The notes beneath the pieces were generated by a model. The model was not told the origin of the DNA. It saw only the letters and a list, made by a program, of their open reading frames with translations, and did no database searches. This document shows positions 42,601-54,600 of a DNA stretch of 64,000 nt, piece by piece (position 1 is the first letter of the stretch; every line of letters begins with the position of its first letter). Source of the stretch: Serinus canaria (Eukaryota > Chordata > Aves > Passeriformes > Fringillidae); assembly GCF_022539315.1 (NCBI RefSeq), contig NC_066314.1, positions 44,205,180 to 44,269,179 on the forward strand, written 5' to 3'. A program made the translations under genes and the position numbers.

Positions 42601-45600
42601 AATTCTCTGTGACAATTTGAAAACAATGTATAAAATTTAAATGTCTGTTATATTTTAATAGTTTTCTCTTTTGTTTTCATTTCAATCATAGGAAGCACTA
42701 GCTTTAATTGAGCAAGTTGAAGCTGAACAAAGTGCATTGTATTGCAGTCTCAAAGAATCTGTGAAAAGCAAGAAGAAAAGCAGGACTCCTCCTCCTCCTC
42801 TTTTACTTTCTAGATCACATTGTTCCATGACATTTAAACCAGCCCCGTTTGATTCAGATATTCAGGTAATGTTTTTCATGATGACTGCATAAGAAATAGC
42901 TAAACCATACACAGAGAAAAAGTTGTTTCAACAGTGCTAAACCAACACATTTTTCTTTGTTCCTGAGAGGATTATGTTCTTCTGACTTAATTAAGTATCC
43001 CTTTTTTTTTTTCCCTCTGTGAGTCAGTTTTCCACTGTGACTCACTGTTTTGATCTTCACATTTGCATGAGTCTTTCTTAATCTTGTGCATCATGGCCCT
43101 GGGTGCTTCTGTTGTCTAATACTTACTTATTGCACTTATCAAAAGCAAATTTGCTTGCTTAGGGGTTGACATACTCCTAGTTACCCTCTGAAGAGAGACA
43201 GGACTGTTGCATTATGTGATGCAAATATCTCTGTTAATGAAGTGTTGAAGTGACACAGTTCAGGTGGAAATAATCCACTTTCTGTTGGACACGTAGAGTC
43301 ACAGGACTATGTGGATCATAGCGGGTATTAGGAGAGGTCTCTTGTCCAACCTTCTGCTTGGAGTAGGGTTGACTGTGAAACTAAAGCACTTTGCTCAGAG
43401 CTTAATGCAGTCAGTTCTGAAAACTTCCAAGAATGGGACAGCTTCTCTGGAAAGTGTGATCCAAAAGGGAAACTTTTACAAAGAAAACTTTTTTTCTTAT
43501 GTGCAGTTGGAGTCTCCCTTGCTTCAATTTAGATCTATTGTTTTTCCTTCTCCTATCATGCACTACTGTGAAAAGTAAATGGCATCTATTCCTCTCCCTT
43601 CTTTTGCTAACCAAGTAATTTTATCACAGAGGCCAGTCAAGGTGGTCAGCCCTGATTTGCCCTTAGTAAATCCCTTCTGACTGTTCCAAAATTACCCTAT
43701 TATCCTTCCCTTGTCCAGAAAGGATTCAAACAGGCTGAAGTATGAAAAAGTCACTAGCTGCAGTTTTCTTGAGAAATTTTCATAGTGATTTTGCAAGCTT
43801 CTTCAAAATAATCATGTGTATATACCCATGATTATTTTGAAGAAGCTCAAATCTTACTAATAGTGGTAAGAATATTTCTGTGAACAGTTGTTTCATAACC
43901 TGCAGTTTCATTGAAGTTTTATCAGTAAATTTCAAACAGTTTAATTAGGGAAAAGTTTATAATTTTTGTCCTTACTGAATCTAAATAAAATTTAAAAAAA
44001 CCCCCAAACTTCAAAGTTTGGTAGTTCATTTGTTGTAGTATGTGTTCCAACTTAATTTTGTTTGATCCGGAGGGTGAATGCAGCATCTTCAGCCACTAGA
44101 TGGCGAAGTGTGATTATTATTCTTATAATTTGAGCCCTGATAGTCTAGAAGACATTTTTTTCTGAAGTTAACACAGAGTTGTTAGGCAGACAGGAAAGGT
44201 ATTTTTTAAATGTAGAAGTTATTAACCGAATGCTTAAGATTTAGTTAGTTTCTTAGGATAAATGTATGCCTCAGATTTAATTTGACATATATAGTTCCTG
44301 TACTAGGAGTCAAAATACCAGTGAGATTTTCAGATCTTAAGGCTCATTTGCTGAAAATAGTCTCTTCCATTTCAATAACACCTTGGGAGAAACAGTCAAT
44401 AGGGAAACACTAACAAATGTCATCATTTAGACTTCTGTGAGGCCTTTGATGCAGTCCCACATGACATGCTGATCTTCAGATTGAAGAGGCATTTGATGGA
44501 TGAATTGGCATTCAGTGGATAAGGAATTGGCTGGATGGACACAGCCAGAGTTGTAGCCCATGGCTCCATGTCCAGGTAGAGGATAGTGATGAGTGGGGTC
44601 CCTCAGAGCTCACTCTTGGGACCGATGCTTTTCAGTACCTTCATTGATGTCTGACAGTGAAGTGGAGTGCAGCCTCAGCAGGGTTGCTGACAGGAAGCTG
44701 AGCTCTACAGCTGACACAACAGAAGGAAGGGGCATCATACCTGCATTCCTTTTGTCGGATTTTAAGGATCTGTCCTCAAGTAGTTTGCTAAGTCAGAGCT
44801 CAGTGCCAACTTTAGAAGAATACCGTTGCAGGGATAATGGATCAATGGATCTAGGTGACTTTAAGTCTGTGACCTGTAGAGTCTGTTCTTTGGGATAGCT
44901 TTGAGGAATAGGATTTTCCATTATCCTAACCCAAGGTGGGGTTAGGATAATGGAGAATCATCTGGTTTTATTGCCACTAGTCGTATATCTAGTTTTCCAT
45001 CTAAATAAATTAATTGATGTTTTTAATGCAGTTAGACTATACTTTTTTACAACTAAGCCAAGTTTTTTTGCAGAGACTGTTTTCATAAAATTTGTGCATT
45101 CTACGTTAGGCAAAAATTGGAAATAATACTGTGCATCAATTAATTTTGTTCTCATTTTCTTCAAAGGTTTCATGGTACTGTATTTTGGGCTGTGTAGCAG
45201 GAGGAAGTAATACAAAAGTAAGATTAAATAATAATAAACTTCAAAATTCAGGAGAACAGGTAAGCTTGTTTATTTAATTCTCTCTCTAAATCTTTCTATC
45301 AGACATATATTTTAAAATCATGGCTAAGCCTTAGACAAACTCTTCTATCTTTACACCAAAAAACTTCTAGGAATCTTTTTAAAATAAGAAAATAAATTAC
45401 TCAAAAGCTTCAAGATTTGAACAAATCTGTACCTTGTTTTCACTGTTTATTTGAGTGATATCTAAGAAATGCAAAAGTAAAAGGAAGTATATGAAGTATT
45501 TATAGAGTGTGCTCCAGACACTACTCTTTCCAGGAATTCAAAAAAAGATAAATTCTAAACAGATGAAAATTTATTATTCTTCTTAATTGTGTAACTTCTA

Positions 45601-48600
45601 TCAGCTATTTCTTCTAAACAATACACTGCCTTACTTAATGCTGGCAGTATGGTAATACAACTTCTTCAATAACCTTCACATTCAGGCAGTTTATTTCTAG
45701 GTTCATGCTTTTTCCCTTTCATTCTGTGAACATATGGTGTGGTGAGTCATCCCACACATCTTTAACTACTTCTGACTGATCATGTTGACTGTCTTGCTAC
45801 TTCTACATTATTTGTTCATTACAATTTGACCTTTAATTTTTTTTGTTTGTTTGTTTGTTGGTTTGGTTTGGTTTTTCATTTTTAGGTAGGTTTTTTTTCC
45901 CTTTATATCACATTCTGGTGTTTCTGCACAGTCTGAGAAAGTTCTGGTTTTCATTCACTCATGCCTGCTATTGCATTGTCCTCCTATATGACAACAATGA
46001 ACCATCCAAATACTGTGCATTTTGTAATTTAAGAAAGGAGCAAGAAAACTTCAGCATGTTCTCTTCAGCTTCTGTAGTCTAACACCTCATTGATCACCTC
46101 AGTGATCATTTTTGTATCTGGAAATCTTTTATTAAGAGTTCTGTTCATTGCAGGGCAAAAGAATTGCCCTGTGCTTTGTGACAGAAGAATGTTATCAATC
46201 TCTTCTGCCTGATGTTTCAGGCTTTCCTGGCTTTGTAAGCAAGCTCTATACTAACACTGACAGATTTGTGTTTGGTGATGGAGAGGAAATCTGCATCCTT
46301 CATTCCCCTGGCTCCTCTCCTTAAAGGAAAGTGCATGAGAAGAGAAGGTGTGTGTAGGTGCTGGCAGTAGAAGCTTTGATGTTATTCCTGATGTTCTGAT
46401 CATCAAATCCACAAAACTGAGCTTCCTGTGATGTTTAGTGTGCTAGTTTCAACATTCCACCCCCTATTAGGGGAATTAAGTGTTTGACAGGTGACTTTCA
46501 CTCCACTGCCAGCTGTGTCCAAGCCACTGACCATCTTAGCTCTGACAGACACTGGAGACACACAGACCTGAGCTTAACAATACACCTCTGCAATGGAACT
46601 TCTGTTTGCTTTAGGATATACTTTTGCAAAATGCTGATCTGCAGACAAAGCCTCTATCTGCTGACTTCAATAAAAAAATCTAGAGTTCTTGGGGATAGAA
46701 TGATCTATCAGCTTATCATAAAGGGATGTTGCAGGCTGTTGTACACTTATTTCTGGTTTGCTGGTTCAGAATTCAGCCCCAGCGTCCTGAAGGGATTTCT
46801 GTTGTTCAGAGGTCTCCTTATGAAGGACAGACTGTTTGAATAAGAGCAGTTGTGTTGATGCTGTGTTATGATGCTCTCAATTCTCAAATTATCCTTCCAT
46901 CACTGGCATTTGTTTCTTATTTCAAGACTCTTGAAGTCTTTCAGTCTTCCTTGTGTAAGTCACCTTGGTCACAGAGAGGAAGGTGAAAAATCCTCTTAGG
47001 AGTGAGCCATGATGTTAAAGTGCAGGTATACAATTACTTGAAGGAAAAATGAAGATCTTGAAAGTTTGTTGTTTGCTTCACAGACTCCTAAGTGCTGTTA
47101 GTGGTGCTGAAAAGAGCCAGAGATATCTCTGCCTATCTCTGATAGAATAAAGTGGCATGTATGAAGGAGAGCAGTAAGGTCTTTGTCTGAAAGCACAACT
47201 TAGGGGACAGAGTGTTTCAGCTCAGTGACTGCAAGCATGGACAGTCACTGTGTGAATGTTCAAATGGACACAAGTATCTTAGAAAAACATCACGGCTTGG
47301 TACTTAACTGTTCTCTTAGGTTATGTGCTCTGTGTACATATCAGCATTCCAGAGAAAGCTGATCCTTTTTGTCACCTATCATTTCATTGTTCTCTCATAG
47401 TTTTCAAGAATTTAATACAAGAATCTAGTACATTACATGCTATTAATCTGGACTGTACTTTGGTTATATCAAAGACCATTAAACAGTTTGTTTAATAATT
47501 AAAGTTTAGAATTTGAGATTTGTTTTTAGTATGTACAGTGAGTCTAACAAGAAAAATATTTTTATTGGTAGATACTGGCAGATGGGAAAACTCTATTGGA
47601 AGTCCAAGGGTTAGATGCCAATGAAAAATACATATTTGCTGTGGCAGCATATTCTTCAGATGGAAAACTTATTGGGGATTCCATTGGGCAAATGACTAAG
47701 CCAATCCTTGCCTATCCACCCCTTTCTGCTACTACTGTTCGGGCATATCTAACTCAGGTAGGGTCAGAATATGATAATGGACACCTACTTTCATTTGGCT
47801 GTGATTATTTGTTTTCAGTGGTTGTTCCAAAACTGCATCTGGTAACAGATGAGACCTTCTTGCTGAAAGCTTGATAAGCACAAATAACAATTTTAACATA
47901 AAAATAGTATATTTAAGTAAGCTCATTCTTAATTCAAAATTATTAAAAATTTCAGCTTAAGTGGAAGGGACTCAGTTTTCATACCCATCTCTGTTTTACA
48001 GTCTGCATTTAACTTTTTTCTCTTTTTTTCTTAATAATTCGGGGTTTTTTTCATTTTTGTGGTTGAGACTAAGTACTATAAATCATCTTGTTAGTCACTA
48101 TGGAATAAAAATATTATTGAACTTAGCAGATATCAAAGCCAACCATTTTCTTATTGAAATTAGTTTTGTAGGATCATGTGAAAGGCCACAAAGGTTGTCA
48201 GATCATTATAATTTTGTGTTCTTACAAAAGGATATTTAAAACAAATTGTGACACAGAGAAAAGTGAAATTGTCTAGCCCAATAGATAGATAATGGGGAAC
48301 AGTTAGAAGCTTTCCCAAAATATTCTATTGTAAGATATATCCATGTGAATTTGTGCCTATTTATTTGGCTTAATTTACATCCTTTTATTCAGAGCAGAAG
48401 GGCATTCTGCAGTATTAGCAAAAGAAAAGTGAACCTAAATGAATTTATATGCCTTCAAGAACTGCAGTACAATGCCTGTAAAGTTTTCCACACAGGGCTG
48501 TTACAGCATTGGTCAGCAGTCAAGGAACCCCTTTGCTTTCCCTGATGCTAAATCTGAACCACACTAATATTAGTAGAATCCAATTATTGCTGCATGTATT

Positions 48601-51600
48601 TTATTCAACTATGTCTGGATATTCTTAGAGAAATTGTAAATTTACATGTTGTGGGGAGTTTTGAAACCTTATTTTTTCCTGTAATTTTGTCTGGCTTGGT
48701 TATTCCATGAGCATCTCAACTCACTGTTTGTTTGTTTTGCAGGTAGCCTATCAGACGGGCAACTTTAGATTAGCCAGAGCAGCATTTTCACCAATGTGGG
48801 ATTACTTTGTTTCAGATTCTTTTCCACGGCCTCCCAATGCAGCTGTAATTTCTGCAAGTAGTAATTTGACTATATCTGGAAAAAGGTAATTGGTAGAACA
48901 AAATTAAAATAATAATTAATTATTTATAATTGTTTTTATTATAGAGGTGCACATTTTATTTAGAAGAGTTCCAAGCTGGGAAATTTTGTTCAGGCTTGTG
49001 ATATGAAAAATGTTCTAATAAAAGGTTTATAATTAGCAGAGGATTTGTGTTATTTATGGCACTGCTAACATTTACACACCTAATTCTTTGTAATGGCTAT
49101 TTTCTTAAGATAATTGTGAAACATTTCCAAAGTGGGTACTAGTTTTGTGTGATGCATTTTCATATACAAAATGTATCATATGCTTTGGGTGCTTGACTTT
49201 CCAATTAAGAGAGCGATAGATCACACAAATTGTGAACATTTTGTCAAGAACACCAACCAAAACAGGTAAATTCTTGCTAATTTTGTTTTGGGGTAGCTAT
49301 ATAATGTGCCAGTAATCTTTGCATATGCTAAAGGTCTTTACAGATATTTAAAATTAATTACTTTATGAAAAAAATTTCAAATGTTCAACCATAATTGTAG
49401 AAGTTTGTCATTGCCCAGCTAGAAATGTGGTTACATTTACTGAAATTCTGTAGATCCAGGTTCAGAAATACATCAAAACTGAAATTATTCCCAGTAAAAG
49501 CTATTTTAATCCAATAATAGACATGAAATATTATAAGAAAAATAGTTTTACATGTAAGTCAGCTATTTATGATTTGATAAGAAATTAATATCCAATATAG
49601 CTGAATACAAATAATCAACTTCAGTGTCTGCCCTTCAAGTGCCACCACATGTCTGATACCAGGCATACAAATGCACCAAGGGTCTTGATGTTACATGCAG
49701 CAGTTGGAATTTACAGCCTGTGGACAGCATTGATGCTGCCAGAAAATCACTCTTCATACCATTTCATGACTATGTGGGGTTTTTTAATCTATCCCTGGCC
49801 AGGCAACAAAAGCAGGAATAGTCATTGTGCTGTTTTCTGCATTTATTTTGTTGTTACTATTTTTTCATAAGCAATTATTTTAACACATCCAGCTCTAGAG
49901 ATAACATTGTAATAAGTCTATTTTCAGATGAATCAGATGAAGACAGAAAATTCAGCTGTGCAAAGCAGTTCTGGGGATTTTTCTTTTCTGATGGTTATGG
50001 CCAAGACACCCCCCCCTTTGGGTTTTTTTTTTTTTTTAAATTAACATGGAAGATTCTCACTGCTGCAGTATCAGGCAGTTTTGGGTTTTCTGAGCAGTAG
50101 GTAAGAAACTGGACTCCCTAAAGGGACAGCAGAGGGAGCCTGAAGGAAAGGAAACCTGTGTTTCCAGCCAGAAGCCCTGGTGGAGGTATCTTGGTAACGT
50201 CAAGTGAGTGAATGTGTTTATTTGATCTTCCTTCTCGAGTTTCGTTCTCTTTCAGGAAACACAGTCGAGGAGAAAAAGGAATTATTTCTTTTACTTCAAA
50301 ATCATCGGATTTTTTCTGTAACAAAAATATTAAAAAAATACAGCGATGACAAATGCTCCTCTGTCCCCAGGGAAGGAAAAAAACCAACCAAAAATATCTT
50401 GACAGAAAAGCAGGCAAAAGAGAAGAGATTCTTTTGAGACTTGTAATACAAGACATAAGTGTTGAAAAGGAGTCTGTTAGTAATAGTTGGTAATGGACTT
50501 CACAACTACATGTGTCATTGTCAGAATACAGAAGAACAAGGTGTAAAAGGAGACAGTGAAAACAAATAAGCTGTAGCATCTGAAGTTTTCAAAGACAATT
50601 CAAAATGAGTTTCACTGGATTACATGATGCAAATAAGGACAAGTTGTCTTAGATTAGTAGAAAGTGAAGAGGAATTTCAAAAGAAGTTGTATTTTTATTT
50701 ATTTAGCTTTTAATTTAGAAATTTTAAACATTTTTTTCAGTTTTATATGTAACTTATTTCTAGAAGAAGTTATAGTAATACTTTTTGTCCATAATTTTAA
50801 AACTAAAGGCCTTATTTTATTATAATGTAGTGTCAGGCATGCAAGATCTGAATCATAATTAATGTGCTTTTACTGTTCTTTTGCTTTTGTGTATTGTAGG
50901 TTACGTTTTGAAGCTGTATCTCAGACTTCTCCTATTACCTTGCATCTCTTTTTGAGGAATATATTTGCTGTTTCTGACATTAAGGTCATGGAAGGAGCAC
51001 TCTTCTGTGATTCCATCTGTTCCAATGAGATATTTTATAAGGAGCAAGTATGTGTGGTTTAAAATAATATATTGGATTTGATTTTACTTTTTCATCAGAT
51101 TTATTTCATCATTGCAAGATAGATGTGGCAATCAACTAATCCTATTTACAGTATACTCCATTTTCTGTGGGTTACATGGCTTTTCTTTCTGAGGTATCTC
51201 AGAAGCTGTTGGTTATTTACATCCTGCTAGAATTATTGTTTCTGATTTAGTTATTGCCTAATCCAAAGCCACTGATTCCTACTGAGGAAGGATTTTTCTT
51301 GACTTCAGTGGGGGTAGACTATAATATAAGAAAGAAGTATAATAATTTTTATTTTTGTCCCTTAAATATCTAACTTGAATTTTTTAATTTTAAACATTTA
51401 TGCTATGTAATACATGTATTTTAATTAAGATGTGACTTCTAACAGGGTTTCATGGTTTTAATATAGTAGTATTTTATTTCAGAGTTTTTAATAGTATAAT
51501 GGCATGTTAATGACAAAAAACACCCTTTTTTTTATTTGAGTAGTCAAGATTTGCATGCTGTTTTATTGCATTTCTATTCTATTTCTTTCTTTCCTGAAGT

Positions 51601-54600
51601 ATTTGTAAAAAATATGAGCAGTTGATTACTCCATGACTTTACAAGGTAAGCTCTCACTTGCATACAAGGACTGCAACAGATAACTTGAAGGGGGAAGGGA
51701 AGGATTTATCCTTCCCTTACCGACTCTGAGAGGCTAGAGTGTGAAATTCCCACTCCACATAGTTTGAGGTTATTAATCAGCCTCAATTTGTAAATTATGG
51801 GCAAACTCAGAGGGCACAATTAGATCCAGAGCAATCATTTCCTTTAGTATCAGAAATAATGTGTTTTTTAATACACTTCAAACAGGTGTGAATTTAAACT
51901 CCTTCGTAAACTTTCATCTTACTTGCTGCATATCCTGCTTTTTAAACTGCAGTAACATCTGTCTTCTTCCACTCTCAAATGATTTAACAACAGAATGAAT
52001 ATTTAAATCCAAATGTGTTTTTCTTTTACAGGTAGCTAGATTAGCAGAATGTGAAAGAATGACTGTGGCAATTGAACTTAGCAACTGGTTGAACGATCCA
52101 AGTTACGCCCTGCAGTCTGTTGTGCAATGTTATGGTCTCCTCGCCCCACTTATTTATCACAAGATATTTTCAGTGCCAGTAGTTCAGGTGAGAGCATTTT
52201 AAGACAAAGCAGCTGTCAGGCCCTGCAGTTATAGTGATTCAAATTAAACTTATAATAGGCAGTACAGTTGGAGAGCTAAATATCTAGGCTTTGACTTCTT
52301 AATAGCTTTTGAAAGAAAAGCCTCTTACAATTTTATATGTCCCCAAATGCATCTAAGTTTGGTGTAAGCTGCACACATTCTGCTCTCAAATATGGTGAAG
52401 TAACTGCAGAGTATCGATTGTTTCTTTAGGGTGATTGTTGGTCTTTTAGATTGTAGCAGAAATTACAATTAATTTCTACTTGAATGTTATTTGCAGATAG
52501 CAATTTTGAGGAAAGAAAGGAAGCATTTGCCTGTGTTTTTCTTTTTTTGTTTGTTTGGTTGTTGGTTTGGTGTTTTTTTTTTGTTTGGTTTTTTTGGGGG
52601 GTTTTTTTTGTGTTTTTTTTTAAATTCAGAATGTTTGCTTCGTATACAGTTCTGTTTTCTTCTTAAAGAAAAGAAAGCTATTCAGTGTTTTGACAATGCA
52701 GTCTTTAGTTTCCAGGCATCTGCTCCTTTCCAGAAGCAAGCACCTTCTCTTCAAAAGCAGAGTACATTTTATGAAGCAGCAGATGTGGTTTTTAGATTCA
52801 GCAAGCATACAGTAGAAACATGCAAATGTTTTTGCTGTAATTAGGTAGCCTTTTTAGGTAGCAGCAGTAAGAGTGTATTTGCTCTGTGAGAAAGGATGTG
52901 ACCGCAGTGCAGGTGAAGCACAGAGCAGCAGCATCTGAATGTGGCAGACAGAGCAGGGTGCTGGTAAGAGGATCCAGGACAGTCCAGGGAATGTGAGGTT
53001 ATTGGGCTGGCCCAGGGTCCATCCAGGAGAAAAAGTCAGGAGGTGTAAGAATTGAAGCCAGAGACTGGAGACAAGGCTACAGCACAGGTCCAAGGTCCAT
53101 CCAGGAGAAAGAACTGAAGACCAGCACAGCAGTACCACAGCTCAAGCAGGGACTGAAGGCTTGTGCCTGAGCTTGATTGCCACTCCTGGGCTGCTGGGCA
53201 CAGGGTATGAGGGGAGGTCTCAAGTGAGGATGCTCAGGGAAGGACTGCTGGGACACTTAGGGCCATGTTAAGTTTTGAGGAGTGATTAGGAAAAAAAAAA
53301 TCACCTGTTTGAATACAGGGATAGCTTCTTGCTTAAGATGCTGTTGGCTGTGGTGTCCTAAAGGTACAGCTAGCAACTGGAGATGGCTCCTCTTTCAGAT
53401 TTCTTAAGTAAAGTGAAAAATAATTTAGCCACATGTTCTTTTCATTTCTGGTGGACAAAATTGGGGAAAGAAGCATTTTATTTTTACAACATACTGGAAA
53501 TATTTTTTTTTCATTTGATATTCTTACGTCTCAATATATTTATATTTTTAAACAATCCTCCAGTAGGATTATGTTATCTCACTGAATTAAACATTCTTGG
53601 ATTCCATGTTTGTTAAATCAGTAAAAAAATCCATCATGTATCTGTATATTAATATCTGGGATTTTATGTGAACACGTAATTTATTCCAAAAGACTGGTTG
53701 AAATCTCGACACTGTTCAATTAAATGGAAATTTAATTATTGTAATTTGTACAGCTAATGTTTTATCCTATGCATTAGGTTTCAAATATTTTTAAAGTTCA
53801 CCATGAAATACAAAGGGCTGTACAGGTGTACAGGCTTGTAAGTGTGCTCTAGACTCCAAATTTTGTTTTAACCCTTGTATTTATAGATCCTCATTAAATG
53901 CTTGGCCGTTCTCCAAGAAATTCCAAGTGCTACTTTGCAAAGGAGACAGGAAGGTTGTTATGACAGTATTCAGCATATGATAGCTTGTGCTTCATATCAT
54001 ACAGCAAAGGTATGGTGTGAATTTTGTGCTTACAGCTTAATTTGAGATACAGCTCTTGTCATTTAGAGGGGAAAAAAAGAGATTTAGTAAGCTGGCCTTG
54101 AGAACAATATCTTAGAGAACCAGCAATCTTAAATAGCAGAGGCATACAAACATTTATTAGTTGAATCAGTGCGTTTTTATTACAATGACATTATGACTTT
54201 TTAGTATTTATTCAGAAAATAGTCTAAAACTATTAGTCCATGTCATTAGATCTACATTTTATGTGTGTAATTTTACATTTAAGGTATTACTATTTTCAAT
54301 AAGACAAACATGTAATATATGTTTAAAAGTTTATTTATTGCAAATAAGCCATATTTGTAGTTTTAATCAGATTAATATATCTGTTTTAGTTGTTAATTAG
54401 GTATAAGAGACTTTGTACTGTTTAATCTTGCATGCTGGCAAAAATAAAAACACCTTGTCTTTCAACCATAATATATATCTGTAGATGACATTTATGATTC
54501 AGATACTCAATCTATTTAGTGAGATAAGGAGAAACACAGTACTGGATTTTTTCCCCTCATGTATAGGGACATGCTGCAGTTAATTACTTACTATTATAAA

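Larger units (their letters stand above)
42866..45166 (+). other. Intron 21 (2.3 kb)
   Basis: Contains two CR1 fragments in opposite orientation (about 43290-43735 minus; about 44428-44790 plus), a CTCF-like motif at 44093 and two hairpins (43796-43847, 44913-44958), each listed separately. Confidence 0.8.
52188..53886 (+). other. Intron 26 (1.7 kb)
   Basis: Contains a T/G low-complexity tract (52529-52625) and an unclassified GC-rich block (52855-53280), both listed separately. Confidence 0.8.

Noticed and set aside
46484..46843. 119-codon + strand open frame in intron 22
   Set aside because: No family resemblance, no splice continuity with exons 22 or 23.
50255..50437. Possible extra CFAP54 exon after an acceptor-like CTCTTTCAG
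   Set aside because: In the phase left by exon 24 it reaches a stop after about 30 codons, and exon 24 to 25 already joins perfectly in frame.
50118..50579. 153-codon minus-strand open frame, one of the longest single frames in the window
   Set aside because: Low-complexity Leu/Ser/Phe-rich translation, no recognised domain, lies inside intron 24. Most likely chance.
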